From positions 1,054,001 to 1,118,000 of the forward strand of contig NZ_CP102798.1 of NCBI RefSeq assembly GCF_028356935.1: a DNA stretch of 64,000 nt, written 5' to 3'. Made by a program: the position numbers and the translations under genes. Source of the DNA: Lysinibacillus sp. OF-1 (lineage in GTDB: Bacteria; Bacillota; Bacilli; Bacillales_A; Planococcaceae). How positions within the stretch are numbered: the stretch's first letter is position 1; each line of letters starts with the position of its first letter. This document shows, piece by piece, positions 62,726-64,000 of the stretch. The notes beneath the pieces are model-generated. The model saw nothing but the letters and a program-made list of their open reading frames with translations, ran no database searches and was not told where the DNA came from.

Positions 62726-64000
62726 ATGGAAGTCAATCAATATTTAGAGATGTTTATCGAAGAAAGTAAAGAGCATTTACAAGCATGTAGTGAACATTTA
62801 TTAGAATTAGAGAAGAATCCAGATGATTTGGCCATTGTTGGGGAAATATTCCGCTCTGCCCACACGTTAAAAGGTATGTCTGCCACAATGGGCTTTGAAG
62901 ATTTAGCGGATTTGACACATAAAATGGAGAATGTTTTAGATGCTATTCGTAATGAGAAAATCCATGTCACACCTGAAATACTAGATGTTGTCTTTGAATC
63001 TGTTGATCATCTAGAAGAAATGGTGATGGATATTGCGAACGGTGGAGATGGTAAACGTGATGTTTCATCAACTGTTGCTCAACTGAAGCGCATTGAATTA
63101 GGTGAGGAAGCAGTACCAGAAGTGGTAGCAACAGTGGCACCGGCAGTCGTTGCAAGTGTTTTAGAATATGATAGCTTTGAACAAACAGTTATTACACAAT
63201 CATCTGAACAAGGCTTCAATGCATTTGAAATTGCAGTTACATTACGTGAGGATTGCCTATTAAAGGCTGCGCGTGTATTTATGGTGTTTGAAATTTTAGA
63301 AAAAGATGGAGATGTCATTAAGTCCAGTCCATCTGTTGAAAAGCTTGAAGATGAACAGTTTGATCAACAATTCTATGTTGCTTTTGTGACAAAAGAAACA
63401 GCCGAAGATATGCAGAAAAAAATAATGAAGGTTTCAGAGGTTGATGAAGTCGTTGTGACAACAATTGACCTGAAGAAATTTAGTGAAAAACAATATGAAG
63501 CCCATCAGGAAGTAGCAGCAACAGCAGTGGTAGAAGTAGAACCAACACCAGCAGCTACGCCTGCGAAAGCTGAACCTGTTGCGGCACCAGCCAAAGCAGC
63601 AGCACCAGCTAAAGCTGATAAAGCTCATGCACCTGTAGGGAATAAAACGATTCGTGTAAATATTGAACGTCTTGATATTTTAATGAACTTGTTTGAAGAG
63701 CTTGTCATTGATCGTGGTCGACTACAATCGATCGCTACAGAAGTGAATCATGGTGAGTTAAATGAAACAGTAGAGCGCATGAGTCGTGTGATGGGTGATC
63801 TACAAACAATTATTTTAACGATGCGTATGGTACCAGTGGAAACAGTATTCAACCGATTCCCAAAAATGATTCGTCAGCTATCGCGTGACTTAAATAAAAA
63901 GATCAACCTAGAAATCATCGGTGCAGAAACCGAGTTAGATCGTACGGTTATAGATGAAATTGGGGATCCACTAGTTCACTTAATCCGTAATTCTGTGGAT
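62726..64000 (+). CDS. cheA: Chemotaxis histidine kinase CheA (3' end outside the window)
   Basis: CheA autophosphorylates in response to receptors and passes phosphate to CheY and CheB. The visible 425 codons start MEVNQYLEMFIEESKEHLQA with AAAAGGGG upstream. They include the HPt domain with the phospho-His at 46 in RSAHTLKGMSATMGF, a P2-type CheY/CheB-binding region (about 155-260), and an Ala/Pro/Glu-rich linker (about 265-305). The dimerisation domain follows (IRVNIERLDILMNLFEELV). The start of the kinase domain with the N-box HLIRNSVD ends at the window edge. Nothing is missing inside; the gene is cut only by the window. Confidence 0.96.
   Translation, partial: MEVNQYLEMFIEESKEHLQACSEHLLELEKNPDDLAIVGEIFRSAHTLKGMSATMGFEDLADLTHKMENVLDAIRNEKIHVTPEILDVVFESVDHLEEMVMDIANGGDGKRDVSSTVAQLKRIELGEEAVPEVVATVAPAVVASVLEYDSFEQTVITQSSEQGFNAFEIAVTLREDCLLKAARVFMVFEILEKDGDVIKSSPSVEKLEDEQFDQQFYVAFVTKETAEDMQKKIMKVSEVDEVVVTTIDLKKFSEKQYEAHQEVAATAVVEVEPTPAATPAKAEPVAAPAKAAAPAKADKAHAPVGNKTIRVNIERLDILMNLFEELVIDRGRLQSIATEVNHGELNETVERMSRVMGDLQTIILTMRMVPVETVFNRFPKMIRQLSRDLNKKINLEIIGAETELDRTVIDEIGDPLVHLIRNSVD

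Noticed and set aside
1-64000. tRNA or rRNA genes, CRISPR arrays, prophage or defence genes
   Set aside because: None seen; the gaps are short and the coding sequence is almost entirely recognisable core genes.

Overview
The window is an AT-rich, almost fully coding stretch of a low-G+C Gram-positive chromosome. Gene order and protein sequences fit a Bacillales bacterium of the Lysinibacillus/Planococcaceae type. This placement rests on remembered protein similarity and on synteny with the Bacillus subtilis yloU-to-cheA region; no search was run. Every gene I accept is on the plus strand. I see no tRNA, rRNA, CRISPR array, prophage, transposase or plasmid function.

Layout. 1-611: a gene-free, GC-richer repeat-like segment bounded by two copies of a 22-bp sequence. 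612-1817: a membrane GGDEF diguanylate cyclase. 1926-7206: yloU, fatty acid kinase fakA, the two serine dehydratase subunits sdaAB-sdaAA, and an M20 amidohydrolase. 7350-13100: recG, then the FapR-controlled fatty acid genes fapR-plsX-fabD-fabG-acpP behind a promoter with a clear FapR operator. 13542-21107: rnc-smc-ftsY and ylxM-ffh (RNA processing, chromosome condensation, signal recognition particle). 21202-26352: rpsP-khpA-rimM-trmD-rplS, lepB, rbgA and rnhB (ribosome and tRNA maturation, protein export). 26407-28595: a FliK-like protein paired with a small FlhB-C-like protein, lying outside the flagellar operon. 28757-30839: sucCD. 31032-39453: dprA, topA, trmFO, xerC, hslVU and codY. 40046-64000: a flagellar/chemotaxis operon from flgB to cheA, which is cut by the window end.

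The flagellar operon encodes the rod (flgB, flgC, fliE), MS-ring (fliF), switch (fliG, fliM, fliY), export ATPase complex (fliH, fliI, fliJ), hook cap, hook and hook-length proteins (flgD, flgE, fliK), the export gate (fliZ/O, fliP, fliQ, fliR, flhB, flhA), placement and number control (flhF, flhG), stator-related small proteins (swrD, fliL, the YlxF protein) and chemotaxis signalling (cheY, cheB, cheA). Spacing is tight, with many overlaps, so long co-transcription is likely. A sigma-A-like promoter lies 58 bases before flgB, inside a 530-bp leader.

Most of the window is conserved core genome, and I found no convincing new multi-gene system. The best second-look items are: a GC-rich hairpin between a good Shine-Dalgarno and the swrD start codon that would bridge the gap to near-ideal spacing; the FliK-like/FlhB-C-like pair without an NPTH site; an acidic insertion in the hook protein; a multi-hairpin acpP 3' region; a 29-codon candidate small ORF before rnc; and the repeat segment at the left edge.
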